64,000 nt of DNA from Alphaproteobacteria bacterium. Lineage in GTDB: Bacteria > Pseudomonadota > Alphaproteobacteria > ATCC43930 > CGMCC-115725. The translations under genes and the position numbers were made by a program. Positions 1 to 7,926 of the stretch are shown here, piece after piece. The notes below the pieces were generated by a model. The model ran no database searches. It was not told the DNA's origin and saw only the letters and a list, made by a program, of their open reading frames with translations. Each line of letters starts with the position of its first letter. The stretch's first letter is position 1. The stretch covers positions 1 through 64,000 of the forward strand of contig JAGWNF010000014.1 in assembly GCA_028871455.1 (NCBI GenBank), read 5' to 3'.

Positions 1-185
1 CCGTATTTGTCCTGCAGCAGATGAAGATGCTCGATCAGCAGATCGCGCCGGCGCGGCCGGTCGCCGAGCAGCGCCGCCACCTCGTCGCGCGCGACCGGAT
101 CGACCTGCCGGCCTTTCGGCAGGTCGCGGCCGCGACGCCGGCCAGAGCCGGGTTGGATTGCGGGAGTCGCATCTAGTGGGGCCAT
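1..185 (-). CDS. NAD-dependent formate dehydrogenase beta subunit, NuoE/NuoF-like fusion (N-terminal part)
   Basis: The first 61 codons of a gene that runs off the left edge, read on the minus strand from an ATG at 185. After a short basic, low-complexity start the protein reads GRQVDPVARDEVAALLGDRP followed by RRDLLIEHLHLLQDKY. This resembles the beginning of the thioredoxin-like NuoE part of FdsB-type subunits, in which NuoE and NuoF are fused and pass electrons from formate oxidation to NAD+. Only the helical lead-in is present, so no cluster ligands can be checked. A FixK-type box lies 72 bp upstream. A plain NuoE or another NuoEF fusion is the alternative. Confidence 0.6.
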   Translation of the reverse strand, partial: MAPLDATPAIQPGSGRRRGRDLPKGRQVDPVARDEVAALLGDRPRRRDLLIEHLHLLQDKY

Positions 186-256
186 TACTTCCGTCGAAAT
201 ACCGCCGCAGCCTGCGGCTATTCCCGAAACGATCCTGTAAAGCACCAGCTACGTCT

Positions 257-270
257 TTGCGCCAGCGCAA
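257..270. promoter_or_regulatory. FixK/FNR-type box
   Basis: TTGC-GCCAGC-GCAA fits TTG(A/C)-N6-(T/G)CAA. It lies 72 bp upstream of the formate dehydrogenase-like gene, which reads leftwards. Confidence 0.6.
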
Positions 271-392
271 TATCGCACCTCAATGACGGGTTGACGACAT
301 TCGTCACCAGCCACCGGCAGGCTCTGCCGCAGCCGGTCGCCATGTTTGGCAGCGGCGTGCTCGTCGGCGTCGAGGTCAATCCCGGGAGCTGG

Positions 393-869
393 CTACAGCG
401 CTGATGCCGTGCGACTGACGGCCGCAGCGTCGCTGATTGTTCGGCGTTCGTACTCAGCCAGCTTTTTGCGCAATGCCTTCGTTTCCTCGAAGCGCTTGGA
501 AACGTCCCGCAAGATCGCTGCAATGCCGGCCATGCGGCCGGTTTCTTCCTGGAAGGGAATGACTGTGAACTCGATCGAGATGCGTGAACCGTCCTTACGC
601 AATGCCGGCACGGCCAGAAGGTCGCCCGCGCCATAACGCGTCACGCCGGTGCGCATGGTGGCGTCGTAGCCCTCCCAGTGTCGCTGCCGGAGGTTTTCCG
701 GGATGATGATATCAAGCGACTGGCCGACAGCTTCTGCTTGGGAAAAGCCGAAGATCCGTTCGGCGCCCTTGTTCCAGAAGACGATTCGGCCCGCCTCGTC
801 GGCGTAAATGATGGCGTCGGCGGCTTCCTGCGCAAGGACTCGGCAAAAGCGGTCGAGATCGAAGCTTAT
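393..869 (-). CDS. PAS-domain protein, translationally coupled to the symporter
   Basis: A single-domain soluble protein of about 158 aa. A PAS fold fills residues 8-125: DAIIYADEAGRIVFWNKGAE, then ERIFGFSQAEAVGQ, then ALRKDGSRISIEFTVIPF, then the C-cap RDVSKRFEE. A basic coiled-coil-like tail follows. It has no kinase, GGDEF or HTH output domain, so it probably senses a small ligand or redox state and acts through a partner. The frame overlaps the stop of the upstream symporter gene. An AGGAGG lies 7 nt before an in-frame ATA at 869, and no ATG, GTG or TTG is suitably placed, so ATA initiation or re-initiation by coupling is inferred. The domain is certain; the start is not. Confidence 0.75.
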   Translation of the reverse strand: MSFDLDRFCRVLAQEAADAIIYADEAGRIVFWNKGAERIFGFSQAEAVGQSLDIIIPENLRQRHWEGYDATMRTGVTRYGAGDLLAVPALRKDGSRISIEFTVIPFQEETGRMAGIAAILRDVSKRFEETKALRKKLAEYERRTISDAAAVSRTASAL

Positions 870-2413
870 GGCGTCGCCTCCTGATAATCGAGCTCGGTGG
901 TTTGGTCCCGACCACGGGCGGCACGGCCAAGATTGAACAGCCAGGTCAGCACCACCGTGACCGCGAGATTGATGACGAGCGAAGCAAGGGCGGCGTAGCA
1001 CGGAACCGTGATGCTCAGGATGCGAAGCGGATAAACCGAGCTTGCGAACCCTAGCGACGCAACCATGGCCGTCCCCACTACAATACCGACGATCCATCCG
1101 ATCAGCAGCGCGTGGCGATGGAGCCGACGGGTATAGAGGCCCAAGACGACAGCAGGCAGCGTTTGGCTGATCCAGACACCGCCGAGCAACTGGAGTTGGA
1201 TGGCGTATTTCTGTGGCAGGAACAGGATGAACGCCAGCGCGCCAAACTTGACCACGAGCGAGGCGAGTTTCGCGACCTCGGTCTCTTCGCCCTTACTACA
1301 ATCGGGTCTGAAATATTCCCGATAGATGTTGCGGGTAAACAGGTTCGCAGTGGCGATCGACATAATCGCCGCCGGCACCAGGGCGCCGATCGCGATCGCC
1401 GCAAACGCGATGCCGACGAACCAGGACGGGAACGTCGCGAGGAACAGGGCCGGCACCGCGAAATTCGGACCGTATCTATGGAAATAACCCGCGAAGGACG
1501 GCATGGTCCCGACGCCCGCAGCAATTGCCATGTAACCAAGTAGCGCGATGAGGCCGAGGAGGAAGGTATAGGCGGGCAATAGCGCCGAATTCCGCATGAT
1601 TGCGCGGCGGCTGCTGGCGCTCAATACGCCGGTTACCGAATGCGGATAGAGGAACAGGGCGAACGCCGAGCCCAAAGCCAGGGTCGCGTACGCGCTGTAG
1701 GAGCCATACGAACCGGCAGGCGGCGTCGGCAGGATAAGCTTCGACAACGGCGCGCTCGCGAAAATCTTGCCGTATCCGCCGAGCTCGATCGGAATCACGA
1801 TGATCGCGGCAAGGACCGTCCCATAAATCAATAGATCCTTGACGACGGCGATCACCGCCGGCGCGCGCAATCCGCTGTTATAGGTAAAGGCGGCAAGAAT
1901 GACGAAAGCGATGATCAGCGGCAGATCGCCGACGAATCCGCCGGTCGGTATACCCATACCGGCGAGCACAACTTGGATGCCGACGAGTTGGAGCGCGATG
2001 TAAGGCATCGTGGCCAGAATGCCGGTCACGGTGACGGCGAGCGCGAGAGGCCGACTATCGAACCGGCCTTGGACGAAATCCGACGCAGTGATGTAGCCGT
2101 GTTTGTGCGCTACCGACCACAGGCGCGGGAACACAACAAACACGAAGGGATAGACGATGATGGTATAGGGAAGGGCAAAAAATCCGATGGCGCCGGCGCC
2201 GAAAACGAGAGCCGGCACCGCGATGAACGTATAGGCCGTATAGAGGTCCCCGCCCAGAAGGAACCAGGTGATGAATGTGCCCAAGCGGCGCCCCGCCAAG
2301 CCCCACTCGTCGATCAGCCCAAGGTCGCCTCGTCGCCAATGGCCGGCAACGAACCCGAGAACGGTTATGAAGGCGAAGAGGACGACGAAAACGCTAAAGG
2401 CCACCCAATTCAT
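866..2413 (-). CDS. mctP: Sodium:solute symporter family protein, MctP-like monocarboxylate permease
   Basis: A 515-aa polytopic inner-membrane protein of the SSS (SLC5) family with about 13 hydrophobic segments. The N-terminal helix is followed by DEWGLAGRRLGTFITWFLLG and then GDLYTAYTFIAVPALVFGAG, the family's TM1-TM2 signature, and later GILATMPYIALQLVGIQV. It resembles rhizobial MctP, which imports lactate, pyruvate and other monocarboxylates. The upstream DUF3311 gene overlaps its start (2410-2413), the usual arrangement for this permease, and the PAS gene overlaps its stop. Substrate is inferred from family. A lactate-type dehydrogenase and an acetolactate synthase-like gene elsewhere in the region fit monocarboxylate use. 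Confidence 0.85.
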   Translation of the reverse strand: MNWVAFSVFVVLFAFITVLGFVAGHWRRGDLGLIDEWGLAGRRLGTFITWFLLGGDLYTAYTFIAVPALVFGAGAIGFFALPYTIIVYPFVFVVFPRLWSVAHKHGYITASDFVQGRFDSRPLALAVTVTGILATMPYIALQLVGIQVVLAGMGIPTGGFVGDLPLIIAFVILAAFTYNSGLRAPAVIAVVKDLLIYGTVLAAIIVIPIELGGYGKIFASAPLSKLILPTPPAGSYGSYSAYATLALGSAFALFLYPHSVTGVLSASSRRAIMRNSALLPAYTFLLGLIALLGYMAIAAGVGTMPSFAGYFHRYGPNFAVPALFLATFPSWFVGIAFAAIAIGALVPAAIMSIATANLFTRNIYREYFRPDCSKGEETEVAKLASLVVKFGALAFILFLPQKYAIQLQLLGGVWISQTLPAVVLGLYTRRLHRHALLIGWIVGIVVGTAMVASLGFASSVYPLRILSITVPCYAALASLVINLAVTVVLTWLFNLGRAARGRDQTTELDYQEATP

Positions 2414-2682
2414 GACCGGCTCCTCGTTCGTGCGGTCGAATTTGCCGCTCTGGGCTTCAACGGATCATGGTGCGTGCGTGGCGCGGTCTTAAGGTAGACG
2501 AGCGCGGTGATCAGTGCGCTGATGATGACCCACAGGAACTGATACCAGAAGAAAAACGGGATGCCGAAAATCTCGGGCTCAACCCGATTAAAAAACGGCA
2601 CCCACAGCACGGCGACGAACGACACGAGCAATAGCGCGTACCACCAACGGCCCGACCTGCTCTCACCCGACCCGTCGTGCAC
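2410..2682 (-). CDS. DUF3311 small membrane protein, symporter partner
   Basis: A 90-aa protein with two hydrophobic segments: residues 13-31 (WWYALLLVSFVAVLWVPFFN) and a second from about 44 to 66. PEIFGIPFFFWYQFLWV is the DUF3311 signature. Such proteins are encoded immediately before SSS permeases and are presumed to be accessory subunits. Its stop overlaps the symporter ATG by 4 bp, so translation is coupled. The tail after residue 70 is basic and cytoplasmic. Confidence 0.85.
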   Translation of the reverse strand: MHDGSGESRSGRWWYALLLVSFVAVLWVPFFNRVEPEIFGIPFFFWYQFLWVIISALITALVYLKTAPRTHHDPLKPRAANSTARTRSRS

Positions 2683-2834
2683 GGAAACCCTCCATCATCG
2701 GTAATCGCTCCCGACCGAGCGTCCTGAGCCGCCTATGGCTGCCGTCGGATGCGTCGCTTTTCGGTCGACACATCCGGCTTTCACCCACACAGTTATGTCG
2801 GATAAACGTCGAGCGGCTTCTATGATTGCGAATG

Positions 2835-2848
2835 TTGCGTCAGCGCAA
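2835..2848. promoter_or_regulatory. FixK/FNR-type box in a divergent promoter region
   Basis: TTGC-GTCAGC-GCAA. It lies 153 bp upstream of the leftward DUF3311/mctP operon and 77 bp upstream of the rightward small gene at 2925, so it could serve either. Confidence 0.55.
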
Positions 2849-2924
2849 CGACCGCCGCGGTCGGCTAGCGGCTAGAATGACCGATGGGGCATGGTCGGGA
2901 ACAGAGAGCCGCAAACGAGGTCGC

Positions 2925-3116
2925 ATGAACGAAACACCTGGCGCCAGCAATTCAGGCGAGGGCGAGCACAGGGGCGAACCGCCCCGAAGCATGGCGGCAG
3001 GGTCTGTAGATATCGATTGCTCGTCCCAGGACAGCTTTCCCGCGAGCGACGCGCCGAGTTGGACCTCCGTTGCGAGGATCGGGCGTCCAGCTCACGCGGT
3101 CGATCGAGTCGACTAG
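2925..3116 (+). CDS. Small conserved protein with SQDSFPASDAPSW motif
   Basis: A 63-aa soluble, acidic, probably disordered protein starting at ATG 2925. Its core CSSQDSFPASDAPSW matches a short motif found in many alphaproteobacterial small proteins (usually S-x-DSFPASDPPSW). No function is known to me. It has no signal peptide or membrane segment. A FixK-type box lies 77 bp upstream. Its reality rests on the conserved motif. Confidence 0.65.
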   Translation: MNETPGASNSGEGEHRGEPPRSMAAGSVDIDCSSQDSFPASDAPSWTSVARIGRPAHAVDRVD

Positions 3117-3181
3117 GCGCGGCAACTACGCGGGCGACGGCAATTGAGTCTTCCGCGCAAGTTCGTTCGAAAGGGCCGCGC

Positions 3182-4099
3182 GTGCAATCGACGCTAGTCG
3201 TCGCGGCCCCATTCGATCTTGGGTTGTCGCTCGCAGCGCATATTCGCTTTCGATCTCGAACAGAGGCAATACCTCGAACGCTGAAGGTCGGCGTCTGCGT
3301 GAACGATGTCCCCACCATCGTGGAGATCGCGCGGGTCGGCCGTGTCGTGTCAAAGGGATGCCAATCGCTTCTGGTGACCTCGACACAGATTATTTCCCGG
3401 CGGGATTTGAGCACCTTGGCGCGGCGACTGGTGGCGGCGGATCTCGATCTGCGCCCTTTTTATCGTGTCGCGTCGCGCCATCCGGTCCTCGGAGCAATCG
3501 TGACGTCGTTGAAGGGACTCAAACCGCTGCCGCCCCCTTCGTTATTCGAAATGGCTGTGATCGCAATCACCGAGCAGCAGCTTTCGATGACCGCCGCGTT
3601 CCAGATTCGGTCGCGGCTCATCAAACGTTTTGGCACTCTAGTCGATGATCTTCATGTTTTCCCGACGTCCGAACGGCTTGTGCATGTTCCCTTGCGCGAC
3701 CTAAAGACGTGCGGCCTTTCGCGTCGGAAGGCGGAATATCTCAAGGGGGTTGCCTCGCGTATTGCCAGCGGGGAACTGGACCTTGAAGCCTTAAGTCAGA
3801 AGACCGATGTGGAGGCCGCGGCGGTTCTGGTTCGGGAGCGAGGGTTTGGCGACTGGTCCGCGCAGTATTTTCTTGGCCGCGGGCTGGGGCGGACGGATAG
3901 CCTTCCGTCGGCCGATGTCGGATTGCGTCGCGCCATCGGGAAGTATCTGGCGCGCGGTCAGCATCTGAGCCCTAGCGGACTGGATCGTGTTCTCGCCCCA
4001 TTCACACCGTTTCGCGGTCTCGCGGCATTTTACGTGGCTGCCTACGCGCGTCTTTCGTCACTGCCTCGCGCTAAATGGTCTTCACCCGAATATGGATGA
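3182..4099 (+). CDS. DNA-3-methyladenine glycosylase II-like (AlkA, HhH-GPD)
   Basis: A base-excision repair glycosylase of about 305 aa if it starts at GTG 3182, where homology begins; the open frame extends further upstream. An N-terminal substrate-type domain precedes the HhH-GPD core: FEMAVIAITEQQLSMTAAFQ is the characteristic helix, then LKTCGLSRRKAEYLKGVASR is the helix-hairpin-helix region. The catalytic Asp is predicted in the segment SADVGLRRAIGKYL. There is no C-terminal Fe-S cysteine cluster, which fits AlkA rather than Nth/MutY. It removes alkylated bases such as 3-methyladenine. It follows a small unrelated gene and stands alone. Confidence 0.8.
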   Translation: MQSTLVVAAPFDLGLSLAAHIRFRSRTEAIPRTLKVGVCVNDVPTIVEIARVGRVVSKGCQSLLVTSTQIISRRDLSTLARRLVAADLDLRPFYRVASRHPVLGAIVTSLKGLKPLPPPSLFEMAVIAITEQQLSMTAAFQIRSRLIKRFGTLVDDLHVFPTSERLVHVPLRDLKTCGLSRRKAEYLKGVASRIASGELDLEALSQKTDVEAAAVLVRERGFGDWSAQYFLGRGLGRTDSLPSADVGLRRAIGKYLARGQHLSPSGLDRVLAPFTPFRGLAAFYVAAYARLSSLPRAKWSSPEYG

Positions 4100-4286
4100 G
4101 GAAGAGAACCATCAGACTTAGAAGGGATGTTGCGATCAGGTAATAGCTCGGGGCGAGTGATGAACCGGTGATTGCGATAAGCCACGCTGCGACAAAAGGC
4201 GCGAAGCCGCCAAATATCGGAACACTGGTGTTATAAGCCACCGCAATTCCCGTGGTTCGCGTGGCGATTGGAAATAGCTCGGCCAT
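4071..4286 (-). pseudogene. C-terminal fragment of an MFS metabolite:H+ symporter
   Basis: About 71 codons with MAELFPIATRTTGIAVAYNT and two further membrane segments. This is the conserved end of proline/betaine/alpha-ketoglutarate-type MFS permeases, which normally have about 430 aa and 12 helices, so the first ten or so helices are missing. Upstream the frame runs into the remnant of a different gene (4290-4374). The 3' end overlaps the glycosylase stop. It is a decayed gene, not a functional transporter. Confidence 0.75.
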
Positions 4287-4289
4287 AGC

Positions 4290-4374
4290 GGCCTGACCGG
4301 CCGCACTTCGGGCAATGGATCGGCGTCAGCCCTTCGGGCAGATCGGAGACGAGGCAGGCACCAGCGCGGGGCAT
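4290..4374 (-). pseudogene. N-terminal fragment of a small zinc-ribbon protein
   Basis: From ATG 4374 the frame reads MPRAGACLVSDLPEGLTPIH followed by CPKCGRSGRYG. This is the start of a common alphaproteobacterial small protein with a CPKCGRxGRY zinc-ribbon half. The expected continuation (a helical RLIERYG-like segment) is absent, because at about 4286-4300 the sequence switches to the MFS fragment in another frame. I infer a deletion joined the two genes. Confidence 0.5.
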
Positions 4375-4463
4375 CGGTGTGTCGTTTACAGGAACTCTTT
4401 CGTGTGTTGCTATCGCTCGCGGATGGCCCGTTGCTATGAGGCCGGCAGCGCTGGCGAGAGTGA

Positions 4464-4970
4464 CTATGCGGCAGGCGGCGGACTGAAATCAAAAACGATC
4501 CTGATTCGTCCATCAGGCTTAGTCGCCAGGAGCTGCCACCTCGTATAGCAGCGCGCCGCCTGTTGTCTTTTAACGATCTCGAAAAGCGGCATTACGTCGC
4601 CGTTCAGGAGATTGACGAAGCGACCTGATGAATCATCCCGAAAATACAGCAGCCTCGCCCCGTCACCCAGGGCTACAACGTCGCCTGGAGCGCAAGGTTC
4701 GGGGCCTTCACGCGGTCGATCGTCGCGTAGGCGTGGAGTGAAGAATGACGTTCCCGCCAGGAGTTCAAGCGTGGTGCCGAGATCATCAGTCTGGCTGAGC
4801 GGCAATCTATACGCCCTGGGCTGGCTATTCGCTTCTGTCAACACGACGACAGCGCCCGAGCATTTCTGTTGCACGGGTTTGATCCCGAGATTGAGGGCAC
4901 CGCCTAGCGATTGCCAAAGAAAGAGCGCCCCTTCTGCCATCGCATCGAACGTCATCGGGATCAGCCCCAT
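4464..4970 (-). CDS. Hypothetical protein
   Basis: A 168-aa open frame I do not recognise. It has no membrane segment. The N-terminal third is mildly hydrophobic (ALFLWQSLGGALNLGI), the middle carries a beta-type run (VVALGDGARLLYFRDDSSG), and the C-terminus ends RIRIVFDFSPPP. The beta-rich look could suit a small stress or DUF-type protein. Codon use is acceptable but not strongly biased, and it sits between debris and a long intergenic stretch, so it may itself be decaying. An ATG six codons in (MTFDAM) is an equally good start. Confidence 0.4.
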   Translation of the reverse strand: MGLIPMTFDAMAEGALFLWQSLGGALNLGIKPVQQKCSGAVVVLTEANSQPRAYRLPLSQTDDLGTTLELLAGTSFFTPRLRDDRPREGPEPCAPGDVVALGDGARLLYFRDDSSGRFVNLLNGDVMPLFEIVKRQQAARCYTRWQLLATKPDGRIRIVFDFSPPPAA

Positions 4971-5171
4971 CCCTCTACAATCTTCCGTTAGCCCAACGGT
5001 TCACTATACTCCACGCCGCACGGATTGCTGGCTTTGCCGAGGCGTGGACAATCTGCGAGCTTGTTGACGACAGTCGGTCGCGGCGCATCGAGACCGAAGT
5101 GCAGCAAGGTGTCTCGCGTCAACAGCGACAGCCGGTGCGCGGTTCAACCTGCCGACCGAAACCAGCAACAA

Positions 5172-6500
5172 TCAAACGACCGTGATCTGCCGCCGTAGTG
5201 CGTACGCGAAAAGGCTCTTCGGGATCATGGCGTGGACGCCGCGCACAATGTCGACCACCTGCGTCACGCGGAAGCTTCCGGCGATGCTAAGCAGCCCATA
5301 GGCATCGAGCTCGGTCATCTTAGCGCGCGTCGAGAGAAACTTGATGGCATTGCGCGCCGCCAGCGTCATCGCCTTATTCAGGTCCTTGTCGAGCCCCAGC
5401 GTAATCCAGTGCGTCGGCGTCTCCGCAATCGGCCACGCGAAGTTCTTCTGCTTGTGCAAGACAACCTGGATTCGCATCTCCTTCATGCCGGTTTCGAGCG
5501 CCGTGAGATTGATCTCACCGTCGCCCTGCACCGCATGGGAGTCGCCGGTGAAGATAAGCGCGCCTGGCTTCCACACCGGAATAAACATCGTCGAACCCTC
5601 GGACATCTCGTTCAAGTCCGTATTACCCGCATGCGGACCAGGCGGAACGGAGCTGGTGACGCCAGCGCTCAAGGGTGGATACCACCCATCGGGTGGTGCG
5701 AGACCGAGCGTTCCTTGGAATGGCTTGAGCGGCACGCTGATATTGGCCGCGAACTCACCCCGCATTCGGTGAAGGTCAAGCTTCAAGTATTTCACTTGTC
5801 CTTGCGGAAAGTCTTGCGGCAACAGACCAGTCTCGAGCGAACTGGGGTTATTGAATGTGGCCCCCCAGGTCAAAGGCTCGAGCTTCTCGTAACGAACTTC
5901 AAGCACGTCGCCGGGTTCGGCGCCCTTGACCGCGATCGGGCCGATGATTGTGTGCGGTCCTTTGCCGGGATTGTCGCGCCGCCACTGGGCCAGCTTTTCA
6001 ACCGGCACCCCCGGCTGTAGCTCGTTCAGGAAGTGCGTCCAAGTGTTCGGGAAGCTGATGGTGTCACCCGACTCCACCGTGGCGATCGGCGTGAGATTGG
6101 TATCGAAGACTCCGAGCTGAACCGTCTTTTTCTCGCACTGAATGACGTGGAGCTTGCCGTGGCCGGTGCGCCGGCTGCCGGTCGGGGCGGGTGCGGCGCC
6201 ATTGGCCGCGCTGGCGAGCTTACTGAACCATGGCTGCACGGCCGCCAGCGCGCCCATAAAGGTGCTCGCACGCAGTAACCTGCGGCGTGCTCTGCCGCGG
6301 GCGCTGAGATAGCCGTCGAGGATCTCCTGGTCGACCTCGTCCATGTGCAGAAGCCGGTCAGCCGATCGCCGGTTGAGTGCGGCATCCTTGATGTCCTCGC
6401 GGATGATGCCGGTGCCTTGTTCGTCTCCGCAGCCAAATAGATTTCCGCAGCTATGAAGATGTTGCGTGGGCTCGGTTAGCTCGTCGCGCACTTCCGACAT
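5172..6500 (-). CDS. Acetamidase/formamidase family protein with predicted Tat signal
   Basis: A 442-aa protein from ATG 6500, chosen because AGGGAGG lies just upstream. Residues 75-110 hold an internal twin-arginine-like stretch (ARRRLLRASTFMGALAAVQP) preceded by an unusually long leader that contains CGNLFGCGDE. The FmdA/AmdA beta-sandwich follows: VESGDTISFPNTWTHFLNEL, then GPIAVKGAEPGDVLEV, then FIPVWKPGALIFTGDSHAVQ, the conserved metal/ammonium-site segment of this family. Members hydrolyse formamide or short amides to ammonia and acid. A formate product would fit the formate dehydrogenase upstream in the window. The long leader before the signal is odd; a later start may be used. Confidence 0.75.
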   Translation of the reverse strand: MSEVRDELTEPTQHLHSCGNLFGCGDEQGTGIIREDIKDAALNRRSADRLLHMDEVDQEILDGYLSARGRARRRLLRASTFMGALAAVQPWFSKLASAANGAAPAPTGSRRTGHGKLHVIQCEKKTVQLGVFDTNLTPIATVESGDTISFPNTWTHFLNELQPGVPVEKLAQWRRDNPGKGPHTIIGPIAVKGAEPGDVLEVRYEKLEPLTWGATFNNPSSLETGLLPQDFPQGQVKYLKLDLHRMRGEFAANISVPLKPFQGTLGLAPPDGWYPPLSAGVTSSVPPGPHAGNTDLNEMSEGSTMFIPVWKPGALIFTGDSHAVQGDGEINLTALETGMKEMRIQVVLHKQKNFAWPIAETPTHWITLGLDKDLNKAMTLAARNAIKFLSTRAKMTELDAYGLLSIAGSFRVTQVVDIVRGVHAMIPKSLFAYALRRQITVV

Positions 6501-6599
6501 GGTTTCCTCCCTAAGGAAAATTAACTTCCAGAGCTGTCTGCACACTCTCCCGACGATGTGATTGCAATCCCAAAGTGTGCGCCTCCCGCGTCATGGCTT

Positions 6600-7075
6600 C
6601 AAGGATCACGTTCGGCATGTGTGACCCGCGCCCCAAGGAATGTTCCTCCCATCGCCCCGCACAGCGTATCGGCGCTTCGGAGCGCCGCTTGTTGAGCGCC
6701 TTGGCGCTGCGCGATGGCGAGCCGTATCTCGCCTGGGGCTCGCCGGGTGGCGACCAGCAAGACCAGTGGACGACGCAATTCTTCCTGCGCCATGTTCACG
6801 CCGGCATGAACCTGCAGGAGGCCATCGATGCGCCGGCCTGGCATTCGGAGCATTTCTCAATCTCATTCTGGCCGCGCACCGCAAGGCCAGGTGTGCTCGT
6901 GGTGGAGTCACGGTTACCACCGGCGACGATCAAGGAATTGCGGGCACGGGGGCATGACGTCGAAGTCGGACCAGCTTGGTCTGAAGGACGCCTAACCGCC
7001 GCGTCGCGGCTCGGCTCCCGTCGACGGGCGGCGGCAAATCCGCGTGGGATGCAAGGCTACGCGGCCGGGCGCTAG
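6600..7075 (+). pseudogene. C-terminal remnant of gamma-glutamyltransferase
   Basis: About the last 150 residues of a GGT-type Ntn hydrolase: ALRDGEPYLAWGSPGGDQQD, then FFLRHVHAGMNLQEAIDAPA, then RARGHDVEVGPAWSEGRLTA, ending AAANPRGMQGYAAGR. Intact enzymes exceed 500 aa and cleave themselves at an internal Thr. That Thr and the whole large subunit are missing, and no suitable start exists. The sequence just before AAANPRG departs from the family pattern. It is a relic. Confidence 0.75.
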
Positions 7076-7155
7076 TAAGATTGGCGCATCCGGAGCGTTA
7101 AGCTCAAGACTTGTCATAGCGCGCGTATTTCCGGGACAGAGAACCTTTATTGGGA

Positions 7156-7169
7156 TTGCGCAGCCGCAA
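7156..7169. promoter_or_regulatory. FixK/FNR-type box
   Basis: TTGC-GCAGCC-GCAA, 102 bp upstream of the HiPIP gene at 7271. Confidence 0.65.
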
Positions 7170-7270
7170 TATGGCAGCGCAAGGTTACCGTTGCATCGAG
7201 AACATATAAGAGCATCCGCGAGGTCCAAGACCCGCCATATTTTTAACCCACCTACGCCAACAGAGACACC

Positions 7271-7573
7271 ATGAGCAAAGCTGACGAAAACGAATTCAAA
7301 CCTTCGCGCCGCGGACTGTTCAAAGTCGGCCTCACAGCGGCGGTAGGCGCCGTCGTCGCGACTTGCTTCGCTCTCGTGCCGCGACGCGCCCATGCGGCGA
7401 AGGCTTCGAAGACTGTAGCGATGTACCAGCCCAAGCCGCATGGCAACCAATTCTGCGCCAACTGCATCCACTTCATCCCCGGCAAGACGCCGCAAGCTGA
7501 TGGCACGTGCCAAGTCGTCGAAGGCAGCATCAGCCCGCATGGCTGGTGCGTGCTGTATGCGCCCAAAGCATGA
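7271..7573 (+). CDS. High-potential iron-sulfur protein (HiPIP), Tat-exported
   Basis: A 100-aa periplasmic electron carrier. A twin-arginine signal (SRRGLFKVGLTAAVGAVVAT) ends near AHA at residues 40-42. Four cysteines at 62, 65, 80 and 93 (C-x2-C-x14-C-x12-C) bind one [4Fe-4S] cluster, and GWCVLY matches the conserved HiPIP end. HiPIPs carry electrons between the cytochrome bc1 complex and oxidases or photosynthetic reaction centres. It is a single-gene unit with a FixK-type box upstream, which suits low-oxygen respiration. It differs in spacing from the second HiPIP at 18518. Confidence 0.9.
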   Translation: MSKADENEFKPSRRGLFKVGLTAAVGAVVATCFALVPRRAHAAKASKTVAMYQPKPHGNQFCANCIHFIPGKTPQADGTCQVVEGSISPHGWCVLYAPKA

Positions 7574-7926
7574 TGGATTTGGCCGGCAATTCGTTGGACG
7601 CCGGTAAAGCCGGGCGAGGCGACGGAAGGCGACTCTGACCAGAGTGGATGCATAGCTTTTGCAGCTGGCGCCTGTCTTTCAATCCAGCAGTCGGCGCTTT
7701 GACAGCGCCTGGAGCAGGCGGACGGAATGTCGTCATTTACGATCACAAATTTCCGAAATTCGGCGGGAGGCCAAACTCGCGGCGATCTCAATCTCCGTGA
7801 ACGTTTACGCGTCGGTTATTTTGATCGAGGAGTTAGAGACGGCATCAAATATCCAGTGCACGATGACGTCAGCCACGATCGCATTGGCAGGTTGGCAATA
7901 GCTCTCACGATATTGCATCGTCCTCA
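7574..7926. other. Intergenic stretch without recognisable genes
   Basis: This lies between the HiPIP and the converging semialdehyde dehydrogenase. Short open frames exist on both strands, but none has a family motif or a good ribosome-binding site. I see no clear terminator. Confidence 0.5.

Noticed and set aside
2891-3181. Upstream extension of the AlkA-like frame
   Set aside because: It overlaps the small SQDSFPASD gene in another frame and has no AlkA-like sequence.
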